Positions 1-11,617 of a stretch of DNA of 64,000 nucleotides are shown here, piece after piece. The position numbers and the translations under genes are program-made. A model generated the notes under the pieces. It did not search any database. It saw only the letters and a program-made list of their open reading frames with translations, and was not told the DNA's origin. The stretch comes from Cyrtodaria siliqua (Eukaryota > Mollusca > Bivalvia > Adapedonta > Hiatellidae): NCBI GenBank assembly GCA_037043455.1, contig JAWPHD010001284.1, forward strand, positions 124,001 to 188,000, read 5' to 3'. Every line of letters starts with the position of its first letter. Position 1 is the stretch's first letter.

Positions 1-842
1 AGATTTTGCTAATTATTTTACCATTTTCAATCGAGAGATTTAAATCAAGAAAAGAAGCGTTATTATCAGATATATTTTCTTTATTAAGCCGAAGTTCTTT
101 AGGATAAATATTATGAACCATAGTTGGAAAGAAAGGGTTGTCAATGTTCAGTATGTCATCCAGATACCAAGAGGTGTCATTAAAAGCTTCAATAACATCT
201 GCCTGGGTATCTGGTGAAAGACTCAACATGAAATCCCTTTCATAGCAAAATAAAAACAAATCTGCGACAAGTGGTGCACAGTTCGTGGGATACCAACAAT
301 TTGTCTATAAACGGTGGTACCATACCTGACGAAAATATTATCTTATAGGAAGATGAGTGCTTCACAAACTTCATAGCAAGTCCACATAGTATAATTGTCT
401 AAACTGCCGTTCGTGAAAAACGCTTTAATATTATTACATGCCAAAAATGTAGTATTTTCTCTAGCGAATGTTTTTTGAATAAGAGAAATTAGCTTGTCTT
501 TAATAGGATGATGTGGTAAGGTTGTATATAGTGTATAGAAGTCATAAGTACTTATTGATGAAACTTGACCTTTGTTAACGATTTTATCAAGAACGTCTCC
601 TGATTTTTTTATAGACCAAAATAAATTAAACCCAGAGTTTTCATAAGTTTTATCACAATATAGTTTAACGTGATCTTTAACGGCAGTAAGACAAGAAGTT
701 AAAAGTTTGGAGATGTTTGTTGTGGTGCAGGCACTAGAATTAGAAATAAAGCGACCCTTATACGGATTTTTATGTAATTTAGGAATCCATTTTTTTTTTT
801 TTTCTTTACGAAAGGAATACCTAGGTCTTGGAGGTAGTAAAG
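1..842 (-). pseudogene. Penelope-like reverse transcriptase, copy 1 (cut by window edge)
   Basis: Read on the minus strand, this stretch gives the reverse transcriptase core of a retroelement found in several copies in this window. In order I read a KLHKNPYKGRFI segment (about 790-740), a YDF-LYTTLP motif corresponding to RT motif A (about 540-500), NCAPLVADL (about 280-260) and a catalytic YLDD (about 180-165). The frame then runs off the left edge of the window. The style of the motifs (LYTTLP, CAPLVADL, YLDD) fits Penelope-like elements better than LINEs. The frame is broken: the short stretch before NCAPL is deleted relative to the copy at 40314, and a run of T at about 788-805 encodes a long lysine run. 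No GIY-YIG endonuclease is visible. It is a relic; confidence is good for RT and moderate for the family. Confidence 0.7.
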
Positions 843-1129
843 AGGGGCCAGATGAACGCTTTTTTTAGTGCCGCGTTTCGACTTCGTTTAGCTATCATTT
901 CAATCTAGTTTGTGCTCGGTTATAAAACGGTTCTATAGCTGATTTACAAAGTACTTTGAGTATTTGGCTGAAAGAAAAGTATAATCCAGATACCGCTAAG
1001 GGAAAATGAAAGGCCATCCTGAAAGACATGTTTTGAAAGAAGGTAGTTAAATATCATTTTAAACAGCGCTTTGTCTAAATGGGCACATAGTCTGCAGTAA
1101 CAAATGATGGTGAGATTTTCCAATCCAAT

Positions 1130-1265
1130 CCACAGCGCAGTAGGATAAGCATACAATAAACCGTTGTAATGAGACCCTGGCACAATTATCAACTGAATAT
1201 CAGTTAATAATTGTTCCAGTGTTTCATTACAACGGCTTGTTGTATGTCCATCCTACTGCGTTGTG
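1130..1265. repeat. Strong palindrome (about 66-bp arms, 3-bp loop)
   Basis: Arms 1130-1196 and 1200-1265 are inverted copies of each other, about 83% identical by eye, meeting at AACTGA-ATA-TCAGTT. Weaker complementarity extends outwards to about 1088 and 1318. It lies just beyond the 5' end of the PLE fragment. It could be a foldback element, or a transcript hairpin if transcribed. Confidence 0.75.
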
Positions 1266-1559
1266 GACTCAACAGGTCATCTTTTGATGTGCAGTAGTCC
1301 CCAACCATGTGCAGCAGCAGCAGGACAACATTTGCGTGCATACCACCACGCGCAAACAAGGACTCGGCAAGTCTTACCATACCTTCAGAATATGGATGGG
1401 ACACCTCGGACTTTATTATAAGGCGTGTTATAACAGACGACCCATCTGTTCCATTATAATGTCGGAAAATTGTCAAGTTATCTGGCAAAATATACTTTAC
1501 ACTGTACTTGCCTTACTTTGTTTATTTTCATTTTTTAAAAATATGTTCTTTTGCTGTAA

Positions 1560-2890
1560 ATAAATTTCTAAAAATCTTTTTATTTCATGCTTTATTTTTT
1601 GCAGATTTTCTTCAATAATATCAAGATGTATGAACTTTGTTATTTCGAACATTTCCCCCATGTACATTAATATAACAGAAAGTTTAAAGAACATTCAAAT
1701 CCCTTATATTGCAATAAAATTCTATTTTTTCACAAATAGTAAGCAATGGCATTTTCAAATCTCTGATCACTTAGGACTGTTTCTTTTGAAGGTCATGAAA
1801 TATTTACATTTAAGAAAATACTACCTTTACATTGAAGGAATTACTATAACGACTTCCGTTTTGCTGCGGTTTTAAGTATAATGTAAAAGTGCATAACTAT
1901 TTCATAAATCATAGACTTTAATTAATTATGTGTTGATTTCCCCCCACAATTTCAAGATTTATATATGTTATCCATTCCAAATATAATTTGTTCCATGAAC
2001 GTGAATATAACAGATAAATTTAAGAACTTGCAATGTCCTTATATTGTAATGAAAATTATATTTTTAAAAATCAGCCCGTTTTTAGCGATTTTGGTTCAAA
2101 TTTGCAACTAGTTCCTATACTCTATAGTCTCCTATTGAGCCCAACAATTCCAAACTTTTCCAAATCTCTGATCCTTTAGAATTGTTTTCTTTATCTCAGG
2201 ACATTTTTGATTAAATGAAAACACTTTAAACACGTCTGTTTTGTTTAATTGGAAGAGCTAATATTATTTTATAATAATTCCAAAAGTATTTTGTATGTTT
2301 TTTTTTGTTTTTGCTGATTTCCCCCAAACATGTCTAGCTGTATACGTTGTGTTCATTCCAAATATTATTGTTTATCTATATGAATATAACAGACAACTTT
2401 CAGAAGCTTCAGCTCCCTTATATTGCAATGCTAATACTATTTAATAAAATATTCCAGTTTTTAGTGATTTTGTTTCAAATTTTCGAATGTGCCCCAAAAT
2501 ATCAAAGCTTTTCCAACTCTCTGATCCTTTAGAATTTTTTATATCTCAGGACATTTTTATAGGAATGAAAACACTTTAAAAGCTCCAGTTTTGTTTAACG
2601 GGAATTGTCAATATTTGTTTATTATTATTATCATTTCAAAAATCGTCGATTTGTATGATAGTTTTGCTGATTTCCCCCCATTATGTTAAGCTGTATATAT
2701 TGTGTTCATTCGAAATATTATTTTTATCTATATGAATATAATAGACAACTTTCAAAAGCTTCAGCTCCCAAATATTGCAATGATAATATTATTTAAAAAA
2801 ACAAATCCAATTTTTAGCGATTTTAGTTCAAATTTGCATGTTTTTGCCCAAAAAAAATGTGTTAAGCTACTGTTTTAGAAAAACTATCCT
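1560..2890 (+). repeat. Tandem array, units of about 350 bp
   Basis: Three to four degenerate units recur. Each has a TGATTTCCCCCC run, a stretch like GTTCATTCCAAATATTA, AATATAACAGA, then CTCCCTTATATTGCAATG and a TTTTTAGCGATTTTGGTTCAAA block. Landmark CCCCC runs fall near 1655, 1940, 2325 and 2675. No coding signal. Confidence 0.7.
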
Positions 2891-3668
2891 GGCTATTTTT
2901 TTTTTTCCTAAGATATATCTAAAAGGTGGCAGCATTTAAAATGTGCCTGCTGAGTTTGTACCGACAAGTTGAGCGGCCCTTGGTCTAGTTCGACTGATAT
3001 ATCTACCTGTTATACAAAGATACAGCTATACTCGAAGTTTGAAGTTTCTAATTCACACATTATCTGAGAGTGTCCTTAACGCAAACATATGACTTTAACT
3101 TATTTTCACACATTTTTGCCCTGTTCATAAAACCGTTTCAGTTTGGCAGCCTTAAAGTGTCATATCAGAACAGTTAGAAATGTTCGTGTATTAAAAACTA
3201 TTTCTCCAAATGGTGTTCAGTTCATTGATAATTATAAAGCAGTGTCAGGTCAACTAACTTAACAAAGCATTGGAACGAGTATCACGTGTTCAAGTGCCAG
3301 TTCGGCCACGCATTTTTCAAGTCATGTTGTATAATTATAATGATCTATTCCTAATCTTAATCTATTTTTAATCCATTTCTTGTTTCAATGAAAACTCAGA
3401 CACAACTTTCATTCGGCTGCCAATGTTTATGGGTTTTATATCTGTCTATTGTACACATACTGTGACTCTTGTAAGTAGCGATACGCATGTTTTACAACTT
3501 GAATTCCTAGAGAACTCGTCTGAAAAACTTGACTGTTATAAACACATATTTTGTACTTTTGAAAGGTTACCGTTTCACTTGCTGAAAAGATGTTTTGTTA
3601 ACCAGTCTACTGAAATGTAGCATGTAGTCATTATTATTATATGTATTATTAGCGATGAAACATTCATT

Positions 3669-3745
3669 GGCCTCAGTAGCGCAGTTGACAAAGGCGTCGT
3701 GTTAGTGCCGGGGAAGGGATGGTTCAAGCATGCTGATATTTCCCT
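3669..3745 (+). repeat. tRNA-derived SINE head (relic)
   Basis: GCCTCAGTAGCGCAGTTGAC resembles a tRNA D-arm/A box, and GGTTCAAGC 50 bp downstream resembles a B box. The cloverleaf is not intact, and the following sequence is AT-rich without a clear tail, so this is a tRNA-like SINE remnant and not a tRNA gene. Confidence 0.45.
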
Positions 3746-3849
3746 GTTATTGTTTTTTATATTTTTTCATTTTAATTCTGTTTTTCGTTATTGCTAATGG
3801 TAAGATAGCAACAGTTCCTTTACATTTTTCTCTTTGATAATCTTATAAT

Positions 3850-4195
3850 TACACATGGTAACAGTGAACAGATTATATGTGTTGGAATGCACACATATAC
3901 GTATCCCTTACATGTGGACAATTGTATTTCTGACATTTCTGGGCTGGTGTGTACTTCTAGCACGTCGTGTTATCAGGGTGAATTGTAATCAATATGCAAG
4001 GCATGTCAAGGTATTTGAACAGAAAGAAGCGAGGTTGCCCAAATTGATTCAAAACAATTGGTAGGAAGGTAAAATGCTTTGTAAAAATCGGGAAGAATGT
4101 AAGAAAAAACGGTCGTGGTGTGTGTATGTCTCCGTGACAACATTTATTGTTTTCAATATGTTTTAACACCCGTGACGAGCTATTATATGCATGCG
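3850..4195 (+). repeat. Dispersed repeat family A, copy 1
   Basis: Matches the reverse complement of about 47540-47910. Shared landmarks are ATCCCTTACATGTG, GTGTACTTCTAGCACGTCGT and AACGGTCGTGG. About 330 bp, non-coding. The two copies fix its approximate limits, because copy 2 sits inside a PLE tail. Confidence 0.75.
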
Positions 4196-4414
4196 TAAAA
4201 CACTGCATGTTCCAAATTAGTATGAAAAGAAATCAGCATCAATATTAGCAGTAATGTCTGGTGGGTGTGATAGCTGTCTTAGCAAAGCATCGGAAAAGTA
4301 GGCTCCACTCAGTATATATTTTTCTAATAATGAGACACATCACTTAGGGTCGATAATCTATTCAGTTGATTACAGTCATGCAGTTTGTGAAAGTTTGTAA
4401 GATATCCACCTATA

Positions 4415-4673
4415 CACTACTCAACTTTTGATAATCGGTCACTTTTCAAAGAATTATATATTTGTTAATAATTCATTTATTCATTTGAAATTTTAACTGA
4501 CGTTGTTTCACAAATATCGCTAACGATTTACAAAACTGAATCTGCTTTGATTGGACTAAAACCTTGTTAATAAACTTAATAAAATATTGGTCTGTTTTTC
4601 GGTGATTTCCAGTTTTTAGTAATCGTGTTATTTTCAAAAAACCTGGGAAACCGATTATAAAAGTTGAGTAGTG
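4415..4673. mobile_element. Tc1/mariner-type MITE, 259 bp
   Basis: Terminal inverted repeats begin CACTACTCAACTTTT at the left (4415) and end AAAAGTTGAGTAGTG at the right (4673). They extend about 25 bp inward through AATCGGT. The element is flanked by TA on both sides (4413-4414 and 4674-4675), the target of the Tc1/mariner superfamily. No transposase frame is present, so it is non-autonomous. Confidence 0.8.
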
Positions 4674-5439
4674 TAGAGGTCTGTGTGGAAAATGACTGAA
4701 CTGCTTTGAATCCACTTACTTTATATAACAATATACATGTAATACATGCTTATGTAAAATAAAATAGAAATGAGGATGCATGTACATGTATACACTTTTG
4801 TTAACATGTTAATGTATTTCATATATAGTCACAGTCAGAATAAAACGACCTTGGTACAGTAAAAATGAAAAAAAAACAAAAAAAACAGGTATACATGTAC
4901 CCCAGGCTTTCACAACACAAACTGGTACTGCATGCTGAATTTAAATGGGGTACAAGCTAGGTCCGTTGTTTTTCATGAATTGGATATAACGACTCATTTT
5001 TAAAAAATTGCTGACAGACTGGAAATCCCCTAGGTAAATATTAAATCATTTTTCGGAGAAATGTTGCTGTATGTCTATATTTAGTCGAAGTAAATATCAA
5101 TACTCCAATTTGTCTTTTTGTTTGACCGAGACTAAAATCGCATATTAATTTGTCCACAAGTTTGTACATGCTTTTTTATGTCTATTAAAACACAGATATT
5201 ATAACGATCTTGCTTGCTAAAATACACGGGTACGTCCGTTATATCCAATGGAATGTATAGAAGTGTATCCATTGAAAAGGATGTTGGCGGTATCATAACG
5301 ATATGTGACTTAAATGTAATGTTAATATTATGCAAGCGGACGATACTGGTATATCATACATTAACACAATTGTATTTAAACAAATGAAAATACGACGACG
5401 CTGTAGGTCCAGTATTCGCTGGGCCTATTTCCGATCTAG

Positions 5440-5845
5440 CCCACTATAAGAGTCATTATACCCCCGCTTTCGCAAAGTTAAATGGGGGCTATATAGGAAT
5501 CACGTTGTCCCATTCGTCGCGTCGCGTCATACTGATTTAATACACTTTCGCGTTACACATTTGTAATACTTGCATATGAATGTATTGTTCCTAAACTTCA
5601 TATACACATAACAACTGATTACCTTATGTCCCTCTAAATAACCCATCATTGATTGCCTAATTTATAACAGAATTATGGCCCTTTGTTTGACATATTTTCC
5701 CGCTCTAATATTGTATAATGCCCGGTTAACACATTTTTCTGAAACATTTTCGAATATATTGTTCCCAAACGTCATGCACACATAATAACTTATGACCCTG
5801 TACATCACCCATCATCGATTGCTTAATTTATAACAGAAAAATGTC
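5440..5845 (+). repeat. Short tandem repeat region preceding the GGTCA array
   Basis: Begins with a CCCCCGCTTTCGCAAAG / GGGGGCTATATAGG motif of a kind frequent in mollusc repeats. It then has two units of about 165 bp, each with TGTTCC(C/T)AAAC..CATA..ACATAATAACT, CCCATCAT(T/C)GATTGC and AATTTATAACAGAA. Non-coding. Confidence 0.55.
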
Positions 5846-5851
5846 CCTTTG

Positions 5852-7419
5852 TTATGCCCCGCCACGAAACTTTTGAGGGCATATAGTGTTACCCTTGTCC
5901 GCCCGGACGTACGTCACGACGTCCGTACGTCCGTCCGTCCGTCCGTCCTTATATCCGTCCGTCAACAATTGAGTATTCCGGACGATAACTCCGAAACCAT
6001 TACACCTATACTCATGAAATGTCATAGGTAGATTGCCTTAGGTGAGAGGACGACCCTATTGTTGTGGGGTCAGTAGGTCAAAGGTCAAGGTCTCCATGAA
6101 CTTTTACAGACAAACGCATCCCGGATGATAACTTCGAAACCATAAACCTAAATTCTTGAAACTTCAAAGGTACATTGCTCTAGGTCAGAGGAGTATTCTT
6201 ATTGTTTTTCGGGGTCAGTAGATCAAAGGTCGAGGTCACCGTGACGTTATATAGAAAAGAGCTTTCCGGATGATAACTTCGAAACTTAGACTCCTACACT
6301 CATGAAATGTCGCGGATAAATTGCCCTAGGTGAGAGGAGAAATCTTGCCGCATTTGAGGCCAGCAAGTCGAAGGTCAAGGTCACAGTGACGTTATATGGA
6401 AATATGCATTCCGCACAATAACTTCAAAACCGTAACACCTACAGTCATAATTCTTCGGAGGTTCTTTGCACTATATATTAGGAGGAACACTGCTGCTTTT
6501 GGGGTCAGTGGGTTAAAGGTCAAGGTCTCATTCACAATTATATGGAAATACGAATGTAGTACAATAATCACAAAACCGTAACACCTACGCTTATACAAAT
6601 TCAAAGGTATATTGCTCTAGGTGAGAAAACGAGCCCTGTTGCATTTGGGGTCAGTAGGTCAACGACCAAGGTCACTGTCACCTTATAAATAAAATAAATG
6701 AAGTTAACTTCAAACTTGAAGCACCTACATTTTTAAAACTTCATAGATACATTACCCTGGGTGAGTGGAGAAACAGTAATGTTTTTGGGGTCATTAGGTC
6801 AGAGGTCAAGGTCACCATCACCTTACATGGAAGTATAAATTCCACATGATAACCTCAAAACCGTAACACCTACACTCATGAAATGTAATAGGTTCATCAC
6901 CCTTGTTAAAAGCCGGATTGGGTAAAAGGTTAAGGTCACTGACCTTATATGGAAATATGAATTCCACATGATTACTTCACAACTGTAACACTACCACTCA
7001 TAACACTTCAACGGTGCATTGCCCTAGGTGAAAGGAGGAACCATATTGCTTTTTGGGGCAGTAGGTCGCCATGACTTTACATGGAAATATATATTCCATC
7101 TGATGACATTCCATCTGATAACTTCAAAACCATAATACCCACACTTATGAAACGTCATTTGTACATTTCCTAAGATATAAGGGGTAACCCTATTGATTAT
7201 GGTTCAGTGTGATAAAGGTCAAAGTGGCCATGACCTTATATGCAAATATGCATTCCTCGCGATAACTTCGAAACTGTTACACCCACACTCAATTAATTCC
7301 ATAGGTATATTGACTTTGGTGATAGGAGGAACCCTATTGATTGTAGGTCAGTTGGTCAAAGGTCAATGTCACCGTGATATTATATGGAAATAGGCATTTC
7401 CTGGAAAAAAATCGAAACT
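5852..7419 (+). repeat. AGGTCA-rich tandem array, part 1 (about 145-bp units)
   Basis: The head carries a GTCCGTCCGTCC run (about 5930-5965). About ten units follow, spaced near 145 bp (GGTCAGTAGGTCAAAGG-type landmarks near 6064, 6211, 6357, 6502, 6650, 6788, 6930, 7203 and 7347). Each unit has GATAACTTCGAAACC, ACACCTACACTCATGAAA, CATTGCCCTAGGTGAGAGG, a TTTTGGGGTCAGTAGGTCA block and TGACCTTATATGGAAATATG. Apparent open frames here come from the repeat and are not genes. Confidence 0.85.
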
Positions 7420-8160
7420 ATAAAGAAAGATACAAACATTGGACATAGAAAGCAGCATTCAAGGACGACAGTCAACCACAAAACACAAAAACGAACACGC
7501 AAACAGACAAACGAGAAGGCAAAAGTAATAAAAAATGCAAACGACATCACATACACAAAAGGGTTGACAATAGGACTACAGTCTTGCAACGGTCAGTGGC
7601 AATACAGGCCACTGGGGGTTTAAACCGGTTCAAGGGTGCACCAAACCTCACACTTACCCTACTGTCATCCCATTAAAACAGGACAGTGTAAATAAAGCAA
7701 TCCCCACCATGATCTAATCTCTAACCAACAAGGCAACATCAATAGGCAATATATGTAAAACACAAATATGCTCGTGTAAATATAATACCAACAAATAATA
7801 GCCTAGAAAGCCACAATGAAGGTACTCAATGACTTGTCAGAAGCCAGAGCAACAAGAGAATAAACCATTAAGGGCACGACAATAAAGATCATACTTAGAC
7901 AAACATCAGTGGGCTTTAGGTAGGCGTCATCATAGGATCCACAGCATGTCCGGTCAGCGTACAATTAAAGAGGAAAGTATAGTGGCGAACTGTAAAAGGG
8001 TCCACCACCAAGCAAGTAGTACGTTGCAAAATGATAGGTTCATAACCTCTTTTGATAAACTTTTTAACAAGTTTAACAAAGATAGTATGAAAGTGATCAT
8101 GACCAAGAATATTACGAAGTTTATAAATCACATCACCATAGAAGTCAGGTTGTGATAGTC
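7420..8160 (-). mobile_element. Penelope-like element 3' fragment, copy 2
   Basis: The minus strand reads the last 70 codons of the PLE protein (about 8155-7916: YKLRNILGHDHFHT, KRGYEPIILQRT, CLVVDPFTVRHY, ending DPMMTPT and a stop). The roughly 490 bp conserved 3' tail follows, including CACTGACCGTT, CCTATTGTCAACCCTTTTGT and GGTTGACTGTCGTCCTTGAATGCTG. The fragment is 5'-truncated and sits inside the AGGTCA array: the left flank stops after GAAACTATAA and the array resumes with CACCTACACTCATAAAAC. Confidence 0.8.
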
Positions 8161-9118
8161 ACCTACACTCATAAAACTTCATTGCCCTTGGTGACAAAAA
8201 TAATATTGTAGTTCATTAAGGTTAGCAGGTCAATGGTCAAGGTCTCTCGCTATGACCTTATGTGGTAATATGCATTCTGCGCGATAACATCAAAACTATA
8301 ATACTCGCACTGATGAAACTTCGCATGTGCATTAAAGTTGGCAAGAGAAAGAACCTTATTGTCTTTTGGGTCAGGCCAAATGTCAAAGTCGCCGTGACCT
8401 TATATGGATCATTATATGGAAATTGCGTTCGGTCAGAAGAGGAACCGTGTTGCTTTTGGGGTCACTAGGTCAAAGGTCAAGGAAACCAGTACATCTTAAA
8501 AATAATAACTCGAGGTATAGAATACCTACACTCATGAAACTTTGTAGATACATTGCCCTTGGTGTGAGGAAGAACCCTACCACTTTTGGGCTCAGTAGGT
8601 CAACGGTATATAAACATTGCAAATGACAATCCCGGAAACATGATACCCACACTTATTAAACTACATATGTGCATTTTACTTTTTCAGAGGAGGAAGCCTA
8701 TTACATTTGGGTTTAGTAGGTCATCAAGGTCAGATTGAACTAACAATGACAGAATTCTAAAACATTTCCCTCAATGTAACTTGTAACTATTAGACCTACA
8801 ATTTTGAAACTTTACAGAAATAGTATCATGTTCAAACAATCACCTATATTAAATTTAAGCTTAGTAGGTCATATGCCAAGGTCACTGTGACCTGATGAAG
8901 ACAAATTCCTTCCCAGCTGTTATTCACAAATATTTATCTACAATCTTGAAACTTGATACAAATAGTGCTCTTGGTTAAACAACATCCTCTATCTGTTATT
9001 ATATTTGCTAGAAGGTCAAAGGTAAGCATTACTTTAACCTGACACCTAGGAAATGCTTTTGCCATAAAATATGTAGGAAACGGGCGTATAATTCCCCGTT
9101 AGGCGACGCTCTTGTTTA
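8161..9118 (+). repeat. AGGTCA-rich tandem array, part 2
   Basis: Continuation of the 5852-7419 array after the PLE insertion, with more degenerate units. It includes a perfect AGGTCACTGTGACCT palindrome at 8879-8893 and ends with GGCGACGCTCTTGTTT, a terminus typical of this mollusc repeat type. Confidence 0.8.
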
Positions 9119-9284
9119 TTATGTTCATTACTCTGATACTAGAAGCAGTACAGCTTTTAAACTTCATTCGCATTTACATCTATATGACAGCAATATGTTC
9201 CTACCCAAATTAGGTCAATATAAATAACCTTGACCTATTTTTTACACTTTGTTGATTTACATTACAATTTTACATTGACGTTTT

Positions 9285-9960
9285 TAGATCATCTGAGCCT
9301 TCCGAAGGCTCAATGTGATTTATGGGATCACTCTTCGTCCGTCGTCGTTTACCTTTACTTCAAACGACTTCTCCTCATAAACCGTTGGCCAATTTGGACC
9401 AAACTTCACATGGATAATCTTCGATAAATAGTTTTTAGATTTGTTCAAATTAGATCTGCGTGACATCCAAGATGGCTGTCATTACCATATATAGTCGAAA
9501 CCTTAACAAATCACCCCAAGAACCGCTCGACAGATTTCGACAGTTTTCCTTTTATAATGATCGCCAATGCCAATGTCTAGACTATCAATTTTGTTCAATT
9601 GTCCCCGGCGTCAAAAATGGCCTTGCCCTGGGTGTCCAAATGTTGTATATTGAGATGTTGCATGTTTTTCATAGCAATTTTAATTTTATTTTTCTGAAAC
9701 CACAAGGCACAGAGCTCTCACATATTACAATTAGCATCAGCTAATGGTCCTCTACCAAGTGTGTTCAAATGGTGACTATGGGTTCAAATTTGGTCCCGTC
9801 CCAGGCGTCACAGTTTTGTAGAGGAAAACTAAATTAAAATCTTCTTCTCTGAAATTACAAGAGCCAGATGTTTAATATTTTGCATTTACTATAAGCTTAA
9901 GGTCATTTACCAAATTTGCTTAAACTTTAAATATATATCGATCTCAAAATTAACCGTGTG
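9285..9960 (+). repeat. Dispersed mollusc-type repeat with GAGCC..GGCTC head
   Basis: Starts with a near-palindromic GAGCCTTCCGAAGGCTC, then CGTCCGTCGTCG, AACCGTTGGCC, and two degenerate units with CCAAGATGGC and AACCGCTCGACAGATTT. A copy in opposite orientation lies at about 29380-29945. Frames across it have no protein-family signal. Confidence 0.6.
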
Positions 9961-10748
9961 TTTCTAGATCTGAGATTGCGCACTGGCATGATATTCCAAA
10001 GACCGTGGATTTGAGTACCGTTTTAGGCACGTCTTTTTTACTTGTTGCACTTTAAAAAGAATGGTACTATATTTCCTATTTTACTATCTACATGAAAGCG
10101 TTGCAAACTTCTTCAGCAACACCATAACGTTTTTAGATGTAAACAAGTTAATATAATACATTGAACTGTCATTGTTTGGATAGAAATAAATATTACTCAT
10201 ATAAGTTAGTGTTTTAATATTATAGTTACATCTAGTAATTAAATAAGTGTTCAATGTTCATATGAAACGATTATGATATGAGACATTTAGAAATCGTTGA
10301 ACATGATAAATGCAAAATAAAGTTTATTGCAGTCTCGGTTTGATTAAGAGTTTGACAATGTTTACTATCGTTCACGCACTCTAGCCCCGGGTTGAAAAGA
10401 AGTGTATATTTAAAATGTAAACAGTATGAATAGTTGAGCCATCTCAAGAACGGTATGCATATGACGGTGAACATGTAAATTTTCATAAAATTGTCATACA
10501 ATTCCATGGCCAGCGGCGTATGGTCCCATTTACTAACCAGATGCTTTAAATTCTCTAAACGAGAAAGCAATGGGCGATTAAAAAAACTGGAATTTAATTG
10601 GGAGAAGAGGCTATAAAGCCTGCGAATCATTAGTAACAGCCAAAATACTAAATTAAATAGCAGACAACATATCCTAATTAAACAATGCTCAGAACCACCT
10701 ATTCGACATTAAAGTAAGGAAACACTAGTATATGTTTATTTAAATATC
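9961..10748. other. No recognisable gene
   Basis: AT-rich sequence. A 119-codon minus-strand open frame (10271-10630) has no motif I recognise and no supporting signals. I leave it unannotated. Confidence 0.4.
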
Positions 10749-10792
10749 TCTCTCTCTCTCTCTCTCTCTCTCTACCTCTCTCAACAATAAGA
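10749..10792. repeat. (CT)n microsatellite
   Basis: About 15 CT dinucleotides, then CTACCTCTCTC. Confidence 0.95.
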
Positions 10793-11354
10793 ATACTAGG
10801 CCAAGATGGAGAAACGCGATATTCTATCAATTCTAAAATTGAATTAAAGGCAAGTATTTAAAGGATGTTTTCCGTTGTTTAAACAACTTAAAATTTGGGG
10901 GTAGGCAACTTAAAGTTTTGGGGTTGGCAATAACACTGTCAGATCCGCCGTTCCAGCATATCTTTCTAGCAGGTTTATAATCATAGTTTCATCATGCATG
11001 ATACATTTTTTATTGTCAATGGTTTTAAAAAAAATAGAAGATACTAGTGTTATTATAACATATACAATCTAATGAATAAATCAGAATACAAACAGCCTTT
11101 AAAGGGACAAACTGGTACCTTGAAGTTTGTATCAAACATTAAAATTTACATCTCGCTTTATTATTCTAGTATTATTTTGACTTTGAACCAGCGTGCATAT
11201 AGTTAAATTATATTTTGAGTTTTCATTTTCCCTTCGTTATTCTAGTAAATGGTTAAATGCATTATTAGTGAAGGAACTTCAGCTGTTATTAATAGGTAAG
11301 CATTACTTTCTTTGAATTAATATAATAACTTAATTAATATTTATGATTGCAAAA

Positions 11355-11590
11355 AAGTAAATAAATATTGAAAAGGGAACCCCTTGGAGGAAACACAGAC
11401 AAACACGAGGTAAAAATAGCAGAATCGGTTTTATTGCGTCTGTTCATGAGAGGTTATATAAAATGCAAAACCTCTCACGCCTCATAGCACCGGCTTAAGC
11501 GATATACTACTTTAAACCCACATAGATTGGGCCTGATGATCCCAAAGGACCAGTAAATAATAACACTGCCGATTTCTAGTCCGGGCCACA
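11355..11590 (-). repeat. LTR-like / hairpin-polyA unit, copy 1 of a tandem dimer
   Basis: Read on the minus strand, the unit starts TGTTATTATTTACTGG and passes GGCTTAAGCCGG-like and TATATAACCTCTCATGAACAGAC. It then carries an AATAAA enclosed by an inverted repeat (AGACGC..GATTCT here, AGACTC..GAGTCT in better copies) and ends near TTTCCTCCAAGG. TG start, TATA-like box and AATAAA in this order resemble a small solo LTR. No coding capacity. Confidence 0.55.
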
Positions 11591-11617
11591 CAGAACTAAA
11601 CCAACGCTAGTTTAAAT

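Noticed and set aside
8262..8652. Overlapping open frames in the AGGTCA array
   Set aside because: They follow the repeat unit and change frame between units; repeat artefacts.
10271..10630. 119-codon minus-strand open frame
   Set aside because: No motif, no repeat copy, no splice or promoter context; length is within chance for AT-rich DNA of this size.
11528..11560. Hammerhead-ribozyme-like word CTGATGATCCCAAAGGACC in the LTR-like unit
   Set aside because: The required GAAA strand after stem II reads AGTAAA in all copies, and the solo copy at about 61000 has TTAATGA instead of CTGATGA. Kept only as a hint within a finding.
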